A stretch of DNA of 47,709 nucleotides from Clostridiales bacterium (GTDB taxonomy: Bacteria > Bacillota > Clostridia > Oscillospirales > Acutalibacteraceae): the NCBI GenBank assembly GCA_012839185.1, contig DUNU01000017.1, positions 1-47,709 of the forward strand. Direction: 5' to 3'. This document shows positions 1-7,702 of the stretch, in pieces. The position numbers and the translations under genes were made by a program. Numbering within the stretch: the stretch's first letter is position 1; every line of letters starts with the position of its first letter. The notes under the pieces were generated by a model, which saw nothing but the letters and a program-made list of their open reading frames with translations, had not been told where the DNA came from and did no database searches.

Positions 1-2000
1 AGGCTGTTTTCCGTTCTTGGGATAACCCCCGTGCAAATGTTTATCGCCGTGATAACGACATTCCCTATTCTTGGGGTACCGCCGTTAATGTACAGGCTAT
101 GGTATTCGGCAATATGGGTGAAGATTGCGGTACAGGTGTTGCATTCACACGCGATCCCGCAACCGGCGAGAAGAAACTCATGGGTGAGTTCTTAACAAAC
201 GCTCAGGGCGAAGACGTTGTTGCAGGTGTACGTACTCCGATGCCGATTGCTGAGATGGCTGACAAGTTCCCTGCTGCTTATAAACAGTTCATTGAAGTTT
301 GTGCAACTCTTGAAGACCACTATCACGATATGCAGGATATTGAGTTTACCGTTGAAAATGAAAAACTTTATATTCTTCAGACACGTAACGGTAAGAGAAC
401 TGCTCAGGCTGCTCTCCAGATTGCAGTTGACCTCGTTGCTGAAGGTCGCAAAACCGAGCAGGAAGCAATTCTCATGATTGATCCCAGAAATCTTGATACT
501 CTCCTTCATCCGCAGTTTGATGTAAAAGCTATTAAGGCTGCAACTCCTTTGGGCAGAGGTCTCGGTGCTTCTCCCGGTGCTGCTTGCGGTCAGGCAGTAT
601 TCACTGCTGAAGATGCAAATGCATGGAATGAAGCAGGAAAGAAAGTTATTCTCGTTCGTCTTGAAACTTCTCCCGAAGACATCACCGGTATGAAGGCCGC
701 TCAAGGTATCCTTACAGTTCGCGGCGGTATGACTTCTCACGCTGCAGTTGTTGCTCGCGGTATGGGTAAGTGCTGTGTTTCCGGTTGCGGCGACATTGCT
801 ATGGACGAAGAAAACAAGAAATTTACACTTGGCGGTAAGACTTTTGTTGAAGGTGATTTCATCTCCATTGACGGTTCTACCGGTTATATTTATGACGGCA
901 TAATCCCCACCGTTGATGCTGAAATTTCAGGCAACTTCGGAACAATTATGGGTTGGACTGACAAGTATCGCAGACTTAAGGTTCGTACAAATGCTGATAC
1001 TCCGTCCGATGCATTAAAGGCTCGTGAACTTGGTGCAGAAGGTATCGGTCTTTGCCGTACAGAACATATGTTCTTTGAAGCAGAAAGAATTGCTGCTTTC
1101 CGTGAAATGATTTTTGCGGATTCAGTTGAAGATCGCGAAGCTGCTCTTGAGAAGATTCTTCCTCACCAGCAGGGCGACTTTGAAAAACTCTATGAAGCAC
1201 TTGAAGGCAACCCCGTTTGTATTCGTTTCCTTGATCCGCCTCTCCATGAGTTTGTTCCCACAGAAGAAGCCGACATTGCTCATCTCGCTAAAGTTCAGGG
1301 CAAGAGTGTTGAAGAAATTAAGGCTCTCATCGCTTCTCTCCATGAATTTAACCCGATGATGGGTCATCGTGGCTGCCGTCTTGCAGTTACATATCCCGAA
1401 ATCGCTGCAATGCAGACAAAGGCTGTTATTCGTGCTGCTATCAACATTCAGAAGGCTCATCCCGACTGGAATATAGTTCCTGAAATCATGATTCCTCTTG
1501 TCGGCGAAGTTAAAGAACTTAAGTATGTCAAGAAGGTAGTTGTTGAGACTGCTGATGCTGAAATCGCTGCTGCTAGCGTAAACCTTAAGTATAAGGTCGG
1601 TACAATGATTGAAATTCCTCGTGCTTGCCTTACTGCTGACGAAATCGCTGCTAATGCAGACTTCTTCAGTTTCGGAACCAACGACCTTACACAGATGGGC
1701 TTCGGTTTATCCCGTGACGACGCTGCTAAGTTCCTTGATGCTTATTATGATGCAAAAATTTATGAGTTTGATCCCTTTGCAAGACTTGACCAGAAAGGTG
1801 TCGGTAAACTTATGAAGATGGCTATCGAACTTGGCAAACCCGCCAACAAAGATATTCATATGGGTATCTGCGGCGAACACGGCGGAGATCCCTCCTCTGT
1901 TGAATTCTGTCACGAACTCGGTCTTGACTATGTTTCCTGCTCACCTTTCAGAGTACCTATTGCTCGTCTTGCTGCTGCTCAGGCTGCTATTAAAGGCTAA
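1..2000 (+). CDS. ppdK: Pyruvate, phosphate dikinase, C-terminal part (5' end outside window)
   Basis: This enzyme interconverts pyruvate, ATP and Pi with PEP, AMP and PPi in the cytoplasm. In anaerobic Clostridia it commonly runs toward pyruvate as a PPi-linked glycolytic step. The open frame continues upstream of base 99 to the window edge and still reads as PPDK (AVFRSWDNPRANVYRRDND), so the start codon lies outside the window. The central phosphohistidine motif GGMTSHAAVVARGMG is near base 725. The C-terminal PEP/pyruvate-binding barrel ends with GICGEHGGDP, which carries the catalytic Cys, near base 1862. About 665 residues are present out of a usual 870-900. A hairpin terminator follows the stop. 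Codons 1620-1655 are duplicated, as a fragment, in the intergenic region near 2911-2946. Confidence 0.97.
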   Translation, partial: AVFRSWDNPRANVYRRDNDIPYSWGTAVNVQAMVFGNMGEDCGTGVAFTRDPATGEKKLMGEFLTNAQGEDVVAGVRTPMPIAEMADKFPAAYKQFIEVCATLEDHYHDMQDIEFTVENEKLYILQTRNGKRTAQAALQIAVDLVAEGRKTEQEAILMIDPRNLDTLLHPQFDVKAIKAATPLGRGLGASPGAACGQAVFTAEDANAWNEAGKKVILVRLETSPEDITGMKAAQGILTVRGGMTSHAAVVARGMGKCCVSGCGDIAMDEENKKFTLGGKTFVEGDFISIDGSTGYIYDGIIPTVDAEISGNFGTIMGWTDKYRRLKVRTNADTPSDALKARELGAEGIGLCRTEHMFFEAERIAAFREMIFADSVEDREAALEKILPHQQGDFEKLYEALEGNPVCIRFLDPPLHEFVPTEEADIAHLAKVQGKSVEEIKALIASLHEFNPMMGHRGCRLAVTYPEIAAMQTKAVIRAAINIQKAHPDWNIVPEIMIPLVGEVKELKYVKKVVVETADAEIAAASVNLKYKVGTMIEIPRACLTADEIAANADFFSFGTNDLTQMGFGLSRDDAAKFLDAYYDAKIYEFDPFARLDQKGVGKLMKMAIELGKPANKDIHMGICGEHGGDPSSVEFCHELGLDYVSCSPFRVPIARLAAAQAAIKG

Positions 2001-2075
2001 GCGAAACAGCTTCATCCCCTGCAATATCAAGAGGGTTCTGATTGCTCATAAAGAGTAAAATTAAATGCTAAAAAG

Positions 2076-2116
2076 AGCCTATATCACCATTTTTGATGTT
2101 ATAGGCTTTCTTTTTT
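2076..2116 (+). terminator. Rho-independent terminator after ppdK
   Basis: The stem AGCCTATA (2076-2083) pairs with TATAGGCT (2100-2107), and a T-rich tract TTCTTTTTT follows directly. It lies 75 bases after the ppdK stop. Confidence 0.85.
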
Positions 2117-2177
2117 AACTTAGTTGCTCTGTGTTAGTGTTGTGCTATATTCTGTAAGGAGTTATATAAAAACAAAA

Positions 2178-2864
2178 ATGCGTAAAAATAATTTTAATAA
2201 AGTAATAAAAGTTTTACAGGTGGTTACAATAATATTTATGCTTGCAATGCTTATTGCGATGCTTATAATTATGAAGAAATTTAATATTAGCATTGGAAAT
2301 GCTGCCGAGCTTTCTTCATACATAAAGGGTGGCACTCTTACGGTAGCGTTTATTATTATTGCTTTTACTGTAATAAAGTCATTTACTCTTATTTTTCCGC
2401 CGGCAGTAATTTTTGCTGTTTCAGGTCTTCTTATTGACAACGTTTTTGTTGCGATAACTGTTAATTTTATCGGCATTGCATTGAGCGTTATTCTTCCTTA
2501 TTATTTTGGAAAATTTGCCGGCAAAGATCTGCTTGATGCACTAAAAGCACGTTTTCCCAAAGTAAAAACGCTGGATGATTTTGCAGGCAAAAATGAATTT
2601 ATGGTAGTTTATGTTGCCAAAGCCTCAGGTATAGTTCCGTCAGATTTACTCAGTGTAATCTATGGTGCCATGAATGTCAATTTTTGGAAATTCTTTTTAG
2701 CTTCAAATCTCGGCATGCTTCCATTCAACATTCTTTTTACCGTTCTTGCAAATAAGGGAGACCTTTCAAATCCTTACAGCCTTTTATATATTATTCCTAT
2801 CCCCATATTTGTTATTATAATGAGTGTTGTAGCCAAGAAAATGACAGCAAAAAAAGAAGCTTAA
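2178..2864 (+). CDS. TVP38/TMEM64 (SNARE-associated, DedA-like) membrane protein
   Basis: This is a 228-residue polytopic inner-membrane protein. It has an N-terminal hydrophobic segment (about residues 11-32), then the family core: the glycine/proline-rich re-entrant region FPPAVIFAVSGLLID, and the later VYVAKASGIVPSDLLSVIYGA stretch with an Arg-to-Lys-type substitution at the usual conserved position. Members of the VTT/DedA superfamily are implicated in lipid or undecaprenyl-phosphate handling across membranes; the substrate here is unknown. The ATG at 2178 was chosen because it begins the basic MRKNNFNK segment. The only clear ribosome site, AAGGAG at 2156-2161, is rather far upstream (16 nt). 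A longer TTG-start form from 2124 is less likely. It looks monocistronic. Confidence 0.8.
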   Translation: MRKNNFNKVIKVLQVVTIIFMLAMLIAMLIIMKKFNISIGNAAELSSYIKGGTLTVAFIIIAFTVIKSFTLIFPPAVIFAVSGLLIDNVFVAITVNFIGIALSVILPYYFGKFAGKDLLDALKARFPKVKTLDDFAGKNEFMVVYVAKASGIVPSDLLSVIYGAMNVNFWKFFLASNLGMLPFNILFTVLANKGDLSNPYSLLYIIPIPIFVIIMSVVAKKMTAKKEA

Positions 2865-2910
2865 AAAAATTAAATATATAATCATATAAATAAAAAGGCT
2901 TTTCCCGTGG

Positions 2911-2946
2911 CGTGTTTACCTTACTGCTGACGAAATCGCTGCTAAT
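2911..2946 (+). repeat. Intergenic fragment duplicated from ppdK (copy of 1620-1655)
   Basis: This segment matches ppdK 1620-1655 at 34 of 36 positions, including 28 identical consecutive bases (1628-1655 against 2919-2946). In frame it would still read LTADEIAAN. Sequence on either side does not match ppdK, so it is a short orphan copy about 1.3 kb from its source and not part of a gene. Confidence 0.85.
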
Positions 2947-2970
2947 AGGAAAATTTTTGGTATCTATATT

Positions 2971-3018
2971 GACCTTGGAGGTAAAATCCTGCAAGGTCTT
3001 TTTTTACTAAAACCTTGC
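2971..3018 (+). terminator. Terminator-like repeat, copy A
   Basis: GACCTTG (2971-2977) pairs with CAAGGTC (2992-2998), with an inner AGG/CCT pairing, and seven T residues follow. A third segment, AACCTTGC (3011-3018), can pair with the same middle strand GCAAGGTC across the T tract, giving an alternative hairpin. A related copy lies at 3393-3442. It falls between the TVP38-like gene and the promoter of the next gene. Confidence 0.7.
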
Positions 3019-3020
3019 TA

Positions 3021-3049
3021 TTGACATTCATGCTTATTTGATTTATAAT
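3021..3049 (+). promoter_or_regulatory. Sigma-A promoter of the small EF-hand-like gene
   Basis: TTGACA (3021-3026), a 17-base spacer and TATAAT (3044-3049): a full consensus match. The gene it serves starts at 3096, giving a leader of about 40 bases. Confidence 0.85.
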
Positions 3050-3095
3050 TATTACAACTGATAACAATTAGCAATAACTATAATGAGTGATAGAA

Positions 3096-3371
3096 ATGAA
3101 AAACAAAAGTTTTCAATATCCTTTTCCCACACATAATGACAATTTTTTTGATAAAGATAAAAGCGGAGACTTAAACACTGTTGAAACTGTTTTCCGAGAT
3201 GCACACCTAAATGAGATGAAACAAAAAACCGAAATTGACGATAACCCAAAAATAAGTGTTGCATCTAACAATAAAGAAGAAACCGCAGAAAGAAATAACG
3301 GTAATATATTTGCAATTATTGCCGTTGTAATATCGTTGATTTTGATTGTTCTAAAAATATTATTCCGCTAA
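3096..3371 (+). CDS. Small EF-hand-like protein with C-terminal membrane anchor
   Basis: This 91-residue protein has no assigned function. After a short N-terminal stretch comes a calcium-loop-like motif DKDKSGDLNTVE (Asp, Asp, Ser at loop positions 1, 3 and 5, Gly at 6, Leu at 8, Glu at 12), followed by a helix-like VFRDAHLNEM. The middle is charged and low in complexity. The last 21 residues are a single hydrophobic span (from IFAIIAVVISLILIV) ending KILFR, consistent with a tail anchor. There is a perfect promoter upstream. The ribosome site is weak (GAGTGA at 3085-3090), and a GTG at 3087 is an alternative start. The gene is framed by the two related terminator-like repeats. It may be a small calcium-responsive or merely structural membrane protein; function is not inferred beyond that. 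Confidence 0.7.
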   Translation: MKNKSFQYPFPTHNDNFFDKDKSGDLNTVETVFRDAHLNEMKQKTEIDDNPKISVASNNKEETAERNNGNIFAIIAVVISLILIVLKILFR

Positions 3372-3392
3372 ACAGAATTAGATAATAAATTT

Positions 3393-3442
3393 GACTTTGC
3401 AGGAGCAATCCCGCAAGGTCATTTTTTTGTCAAAAACTTTGC
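3393..3442 (+). terminator. Terminator-like repeat, copy B
   Basis: GACTTTGC (3393-3400) pairs with GCAAGGTC (3413-3420) with one G-U pair, then ATTTTTTT follows. It agrees with copy A at 22 of 28 stem-loop positions. It also has the downstream third segment (AACTTTGC, 3435-3442) able to pair with the middle strand. It serves as terminator of the small EF-hand-like gene. Confidence 0.7.
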
Positions 3443-3554
3443 AGCACAACTTTTGTATTATAAAAACTATTATGTTTGTTTATTTATTCCATATTTGAAA
3501 TATGTCGCTTAAATGCGGCACTTTTGAATTTTTTATGAAAATTTGAAAAAACTC

Positions 3555-3583
3555 TTGACAAATTAACTCTAATGTGTTAGAGT
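3555..3583 (+). promoter_or_regulatory. Promoter with overlapping inverted-repeat operator
   Basis: TTGACA (3555-3560), a 17-base spacer and a weak -10 TAGAGT (3578-3583). A perfect dyad, ACTCTAA (3566-3572), TGTG, TTAGAGT (3577-3583), fills the spacer and covers the -10 site. A regulator binding this dyad would control the downstream gene at 3655. The rest of 3443-3654 shows no gene. Confidence 0.6.
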
Positions 3584-3654
3584 ATGCTTGTAACCTAAGA
3601 ATTACCAATATTCCGACAAGAACATTTTAATGACTAAAAGAGGAGCGAACTAAA

Positions 3655-4191
3655 ATGAGCAAATCAAAGAAAAAACGCGGAATTCTTATATTTCTTTCTG
3701 TACTTTTGACAATTCTTATAATTTCGGCTGCATCCTTGAGTTTTTATCTGCTACGACCGTTAAAGTTCCCCGATGCAGAAATAATTGTTAAAAATTTTGA
3801 CTATCAACCACATTTTGACAGTCTTGTGCGTCAGTACAATTCCGGAAGCGGTGTCAGTTTTAAGAACGAACGCTGCTCCTTTGTTTCGGCTGATATGAAT
3901 GATTATTGCAAGGTCAATGTCAAAGTGAATGTATATAACAGAACAGGGACAGATGCATTTGTTAATTACATTTATCCGATTACTGACAATGATTTTATTA
4001 TTTTTGGAATTATTCCCGTTGCCACAATGCAAGCACCCGCAAATACCGTTTCGGAATGTTACAGTACATTCATCTGCCTAAAAAATGATAAAACTGAAGA
4101 AGAAATTATTGACGCATTGTCTGCAATGGAATATAAGATAATATTCGGAAACAGCGTTTTCAGGGAAAACAGTCAAATAATTCATTTTTAA
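3655..4191 (+). CDS. Hypothetical membrane-anchored extracytoplasmic protein
   Basis: This 178-residue protein was not recognised. It starts with a basic MSKSKKKRG segment and one transmembrane helix (about residues 10-33). The remaining roughly 145 residues would face outside. The exported part has two Cys, consistent with but not proof of a disulfide. The start has a good ribosome site (AGAGGAG, about 10 bases upstream). A promoter with an operator-like dyad precedes it. It is followed by a lipoprotein gene with its own probable promoter (TTGATT at 4197, TATTAT at 4221). Several neighbours are also surface or sensing proteins (lipoprotein, BlaR1-like), but no direct functional link is visible. 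Confidence 0.65.
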   Translation: MSKSKKKRGILIFLSVLLTILIISAASLSFYLLRPLKFPDAEIIVKNFDYQPHFDSLVRQYNSGSGVSFKNERCSFVSADMNDYCKVNVKVNVYNRTGTDAFVNYIYPITDNDFIIFGIIPVATMQAPANTVSECYSTFICLKNDKTEEEIIDALSAMEYKIIFGNSVFRENSQIIHF

Positions 4192-4275
4192 GAAAATTGA
4201 TTTAATTTGATATTGTGTATTATTATAGAAGTATTCTCGATTAAGTTCGTATAAAATGAAAGGACGGAAGTCATA

Positions 4276-4710
4276 ATGAAAAAAATTATTGTTTTGTTTG
4301 TTGTCGTACTATGTTTTGCAATTCTGACGTCATGCAAAACAGTCAAAGAACCGGATAGCTCAACATTCGTTGACTCGGAAATTAACGCTACGACAGGATA
4401 TGATGACGGACTGCCGCAAAAGGCGATGATTTATTATAATGATTGCCTATATGAAGCCGATTTGTATTTTTTCTTACTTGAAGAAAACGGGGGATATGTT
4501 GTAGTTCCGGATGCAAATAAAAAAGAAGTATATGAACAAAAACACACTCTTACCCCCTGCGGGAAAATAGAAAGCGTCATCAACACCGTACCAAACGAAA
4601 ATTTTGTCGGTTACTCAGTAAAAGAGGGTGCACCCATGTTCACGGATGAACTTGGAAATCTTTTTATTCAGACAGACGACATTCTGAGAGCGTTTGCAGT
4701 AAAACCTTAA
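4276..4710 (+). CDS. Putative lipoprotein
   Basis: This is a 144-residue protein with a type II signal peptide: basic MKK, a hydrophobic core, then the lipobox LTSC with Cys at residue 20, which would be lipidated and anchor it on the outer face of the membrane. The mature part starts with a Ser/Thr/Asp-rich linker, followed by a small globular domain of about 100 residues with no recognised family. The ribosome site is AAAGGACGG ahead of the ATG at 4276. It lies 45 bases upstream of the BlaI-like gene and could be cotranscribed with it, in which case it may be an accessory of the sensor pair. This link rests on position only. Confidence 0.7.
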   Translation: MKKIIVLFVVVLCFAILTSCKTVKEPDSSTFVDSEINATTGYDDGLPQKAMIYYNDCLYEADLYFFLLEENGGYVVVPDANKKEVYEQKHTLTPCGKIESVINTVPNENFVGYSVKEGAPMFTDELGNLFIQTDDILRAFAVKP

Positions 4711-4754
4711 AGACCGAAAAATCATAATGCATCAGAAGAAGGGGGGGGTATGTT

Positions 4755-5126
4755 TTGGATATACCAAAGATATTTGAAAGCGAATATCGCTTTTGCCTTA
4801 TTTTGTGGGAGCATGAGCCGGTAAAAAGTCGCGAACTTGTAGAATTGTGCAAGGAACAACTCGGATGGAAGCCGACAACCACATACACGGTCATAAAACG
4901 TTTGTCGGAACGTGGTGTATTGAAAAATGAAAACACAGTTGTTACTTCGCTTGTAAGCAAAGAGCAAGTACAGGCTGCCGAATTAAATGAGGTTGTGGAA
5001 AAGACTTTTGAAGGCTCGTTGCCTGCGTTTATTGCGGCATTTACAAAGCACCAAAAAATTTCCGAAGAGGAGATTGATGAAGTTCAAAAAATGATTGACC
5101 GTTATCGGGAAGGAGCATCAAAATGA
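4755..5126 (+). CDS. BlaI/MecI/CopY-family transcriptional repressor
   Basis: This 123-residue winged-helix repressor is typical in length for the family. The N-terminal winged helix runs from about IFESEYRFCLILWEHEP through GWKPTTTYTVIKRLSERG (recognition helix near residues 38-50). The C-terminal helices form the dimerisation part, where BlaR1-type proteases usually cleave. The start is TTG at 4755, because the preceding ATG frame does not read as the family and the purine-rich G8 tract (4741-4748) sits 6 bases upstream as ribosome site. The stop overlaps the next gene by ATGA, so the repressor and protease are translationally coupled. It probably represses its own operon. No classic BlaI operator (TACA-TGTA dyad) was seen nearby. 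Confidence 0.9.
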   Translation: MDIPKIFESEYRFCLILWEHEPVKSRELVELCKEQLGWKPTTTYTVIKRLSERGVLKNENTVVTSLVSKEQVQAAELNEVVEKTFEGSLPAFIAAFTKHQKISEEEIDEVQKMIDRYREGASK

Positions 5127-7600
5127 GTGAGTTCTTTTTAAGCATTGTCAATATGAGTATATCGGCAAGTTGGATTGTGCTTGCTGTGTTGCTTTTCAGA
5201 CTTCTTTTCAAAAAAGCACCTAAATGGATAAGGGTCGTTCTTTGGGGAATTGTTGCGGTCAGGTTAGTTTTTCCATTCTCTTTTGAAAGTATATTAAGTC
5301 TTATTCCGAATGCAAATACAATTAGTCCCGATATTATGACACAAGAAAATCCGAAAATCAATACGGGCGTAACAATCGTAAACAATGCAATATATTCAAT
5401 TATCAGAAGTTCGCCAACTTACTACGGCGAAACAAGTCCAAACCCCTTACAAAAAATCATTCCTGTTCTTGCTGTTATTTGGGTTGTCGGAAGTCTCGGC
5501 TTGATTATTTATACAATTGTAAGTTATTTTCGACTGAAGAAAAAGATCGGCACGGCGGTTTTGCTTCGGGATAATATCTATCAAAGTGAGAATGTTGTTT
5601 CGCCCTTTGTTTTGGGAATTATAAAACCTAAAATTTATTTGCCGTTTAATTTAAGCGAACAGGATATGAAGCATGTTATTACTCACGAACAAGCACATAT
5701 AAATCGTAAAGACCATTTCTGGAAACCGCTTGGTTTTCTTATTCTGACTTTACATTGGTTTAATCCGCTTATCTGGTTTGCTTATGTGCTTCTCTGCCGA
5801 GATATTGAGCTTGCTTGCGATGAAAAGGTAGCAAAAGAATTAAACACCGAACAGCGTGCGGATTATTCTCAGGCACTCTTAACTTGCAGCGTAAACAGAA
5901 GAATGGTTGCCGCTTGCCCTCTTGCATTTGGAGAGGTTGGAGTAAAAGACAGAGTGAAATCAATATTGAGTTATAAAAAGCCTGCATTTTGGATTATTAT
6001 TGTCGCTTTTATCGCAAGTATTGTTCTTGCTGTCTGTTTCCTGACAAATCCTGAAACTTATTCAAATATCAGCGTAGAGATGTCCTCATTTATCGAGGAG
6101 CAAATAATAGAACATAATCACGGAAAATATTTAAGCGGTGAATTCTATTGTGCCGACTTTAAGATATTAGGCACAGAGAAAACCAAAGAAAATACCATTC
6201 TTTACATGTTTGCCTTGTATAGTGAATTTAGCGAAGAAGGCGGAAAAATACAGAAAGAAAGCGGTAGTCTTATTCCGATTGCCATGACAATTGAAGAAAA
6301 AGACGGAGAATTTTCTTTGGTTGAATATTGGGAGCCGAGGGACGGCGAATTACTTGTAACTGATATACGTGAAAAGTTTCCCAAACATTTACGTAAAAAA
6401 GCATACCAAGATTATTTCTATTCCGACGAATTACGGGAAAACTGCAAAAAGAAAGCCGAAGTATATTTTTCTTTAAGCAGAACTTATGGTTATGATGTCG
6501 CTCCCGAAATGACTTTTATCGGCAAACAACTGACGCTTAAAAATGTTAAATCTCTTTCAAAAAAAGGTAATGAATTACGTTGGAAAGATTTTGACGGCTT
6601 TTCTTATTTCGTTACAGGCTCAGGCTTATATATACGACATTATATTATTGATGACCTTTTCTCATTGCTTATCGGCGGCACATACCCCGAAGAAGATGCC
6701 ATGTATTTCTATCTTCAAGCAAACGACGGCTCGGAAGATCGCATTGATATTCGTACCAACGATGTAGACGCCTTTATCCAAGAACACAAAAATAACGCAA
6801 AGGTTCAAAACGTTAATTGGGAATATTCGGTCTGCTGTGTAGATAACGACGGAAACAGTTTTGAAAAAATGACAGAAATCGGCGGCGTGCCACCTAAGGC
6901 ATATTTAAGCAGCATAAGATATTTGGCGAATGTTAAAATTACAAGCGTAGACGAGTTAAACGATTTTAAGAACAAGATGAGTTCAACTATGAATTTCAGT
7001 CTCACCGATTCAGGCAACTTGTCATTTAATGAAATATCGAAAGCATATTCAGATGAATATTTTAAGACATCAACCTTATTTCTGATTTATACCTCTGAAG
7101 AAACATACAACAGTAAATTTTCAGTTGATTATGCAAGCAAGTCGCTTGGTGTTTTATCTTTCGGAATAAAGGAAACTGCTGTTTCTTATAGAGGCGAAAT
7201 GTCCCGCGGTTGGCTTATTTGTATCGGTGTGCCGAACGAAGATTTACAAAATGTTAATTCGGTTGATGCTCGGATCAGCACACAGATTATTGATGACTCA
7301 ATATGGACTACCACTACTAATTTGTTGAGAATTCATACTTTCAAAGAATCCAAAGATGAAATTAAACCTCATTTTGTTCTTTTTGAAGACGGAAGTTTTG
7401 AATTTACGTTTTCTGCGGTCAGTGATTACTTTGGTGTCGGCACTTATGTTTTGAAAGACAACAGATTGACATTGAAAACCGATGACGGCAAATACGTTTA
7501 TTGTTTTGATTTAGTTGACGATACAATGGTTTTTGATGCCGAGGCTTCATCTGAGGAACTCTGGTTTTCCGGTATGTATGACGGCTGTGTTTTTGAATAA
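5123..7600 (+). CDS. BlaR1-type M56 metallopeptidase, membrane sensor with large unusual C-terminal domain
   Basis: This is an 825-residue membrane protein. Several transmembrane helices lie in the first 140 residues. The M56 zinc peptidase motif HEQAH is at residues 188-192, followed by the family stretch ending in LACDEKV. A further transmembrane helix (FWIIIVAFIASIVLAVCFL) is near residue 290. In BlaR1 systems the protease is activated by an outside signal and inactivates the partner BlaI repressor. Here the external part is about 510 residues, longer than the roughly 260-residue penicillin-binding sensor of classical BlaR1, and no clear SxxK/SxN/KTG set was found in it, so the signal is probably not a beta-lactam. 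No beta-lactamase gene is adjacent. It overlaps the repressor gene by 4 bases. Confidence 0.88.
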   Translation: MSEFFLSIVNMSISASWIVLAVLLFRLLFKKAPKWIRVVLWGIVAVRLVFPFSFESILSLIPNANTISPDIMTQENPKINTGVTIVNNAIYSIIRSSPTYYGETSPNPLQKIIPVLAVIWVVGSLGLIIYTIVSYFRLKKKIGTAVLLRDNIYQSENVVSPFVLGIIKPKIYLPFNLSEQDMKHVITHEQAHINRKDHFWKPLGFLILTLHWFNPLIWFAYVLLCRDIELACDEKVAKELNTEQRADYSQALLTCSVNRRMVAACPLAFGEVGVKDRVKSILSYKKPAFWIIIVAFIASIVLAVCFLTNPETYSNISVEMSSFIEEQIIEHNHGKYLSGEFYCADFKILGTEKTKENTILYMFALYSEFSEEGGKIQKESGSLIPIAMTIEEKDGEFSLVEYWEPRDGELLVTDIREKFPKHLRKKAYQDYFYSDELRENCKKKAEVYFSLSRTYGYDVAPEMTFIGKQLTLKNVKSLSKKGNELRWKDFDGFSYFVTGSGLYIRHYIIDDLFSLLIGGTYPEEDAMYFYLQANDGSEDRIDIRTNDVDAFIQEHKNNAKVQNVNWEYSVCCVDNDGNSFEKMTEIGGVPPKAYLSSIRYLANVKITSVDELNDFKNKMSSTMNFSLTDSGNLSFNEISKAYSDEYFKTSTLFLIYTSEETYNSKFSVDYASKSLGVLSFGIKETAVSYRGEMSRGWLICIGVPNEDLQNVNSVDARISTQIIDDSIWTTTTNLLRIHTFKESKDEIKPHFVLFEDGSFEFTFSAVSDYFGVGTYVLKDNRLTLKTDDGKYVYCFDLVDDTMVFDAEASSEELWFSGMYDGCVFE

Positions 7601-7633
7601 AAAGGATTTTATCACTTATAACCTTGATTAAAT

Positions 7634-7665
7634 AAATAGAGGTCTGCCGAAACAGACCTTTATTT
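7634..7665. terminator. Bidirectional terminator between blaR1-like gene and fhs
   Basis: The stem AGGTCTG (7640-7646) pairs with CAGACCT (7653-7659), with flanking AAATA/TATTT pairing that supplies a T tract on + and, in complement, on -. It separates the convergent blaR1-like gene and the end of the purine operon. Confidence 0.8.
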
Positions 7666-7702
7666 CTTTGAAAATTGTTATAAAACTGAAAAGACGATAA
7701 AT

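Noticed and set aside
192-740. 182-aa minus-strand frame inside ppdK, and many similar opposite-strand frames in purL, purF, xseA, dxs and uvrB
   Set aside because: They lie fully inside clear genes, without ribosome sites or family motifs; they result from codon bias of the real genes.
2124-2151. Promoter candidate TTGCTC-16-TATATT before the TVP38-type gene
   Set aside because: Weak -35, 16-base spacer, and the predicted start would fall on the ribosome site.
4197-4226. Promoter candidate TTGATT-18-TATTAT before the lipoprotein gene
   Set aside because: The match is moderate in an AT-rich stretch; mentioned in the gene text but not listed as a feature.
4664-4967. Two minus-strand frames (98 and 81 aa) over the lipoprotein/BlaI-like junction
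   Set aside because: They oppose a clear BlaI-family gene with coupled partner; no start signals.
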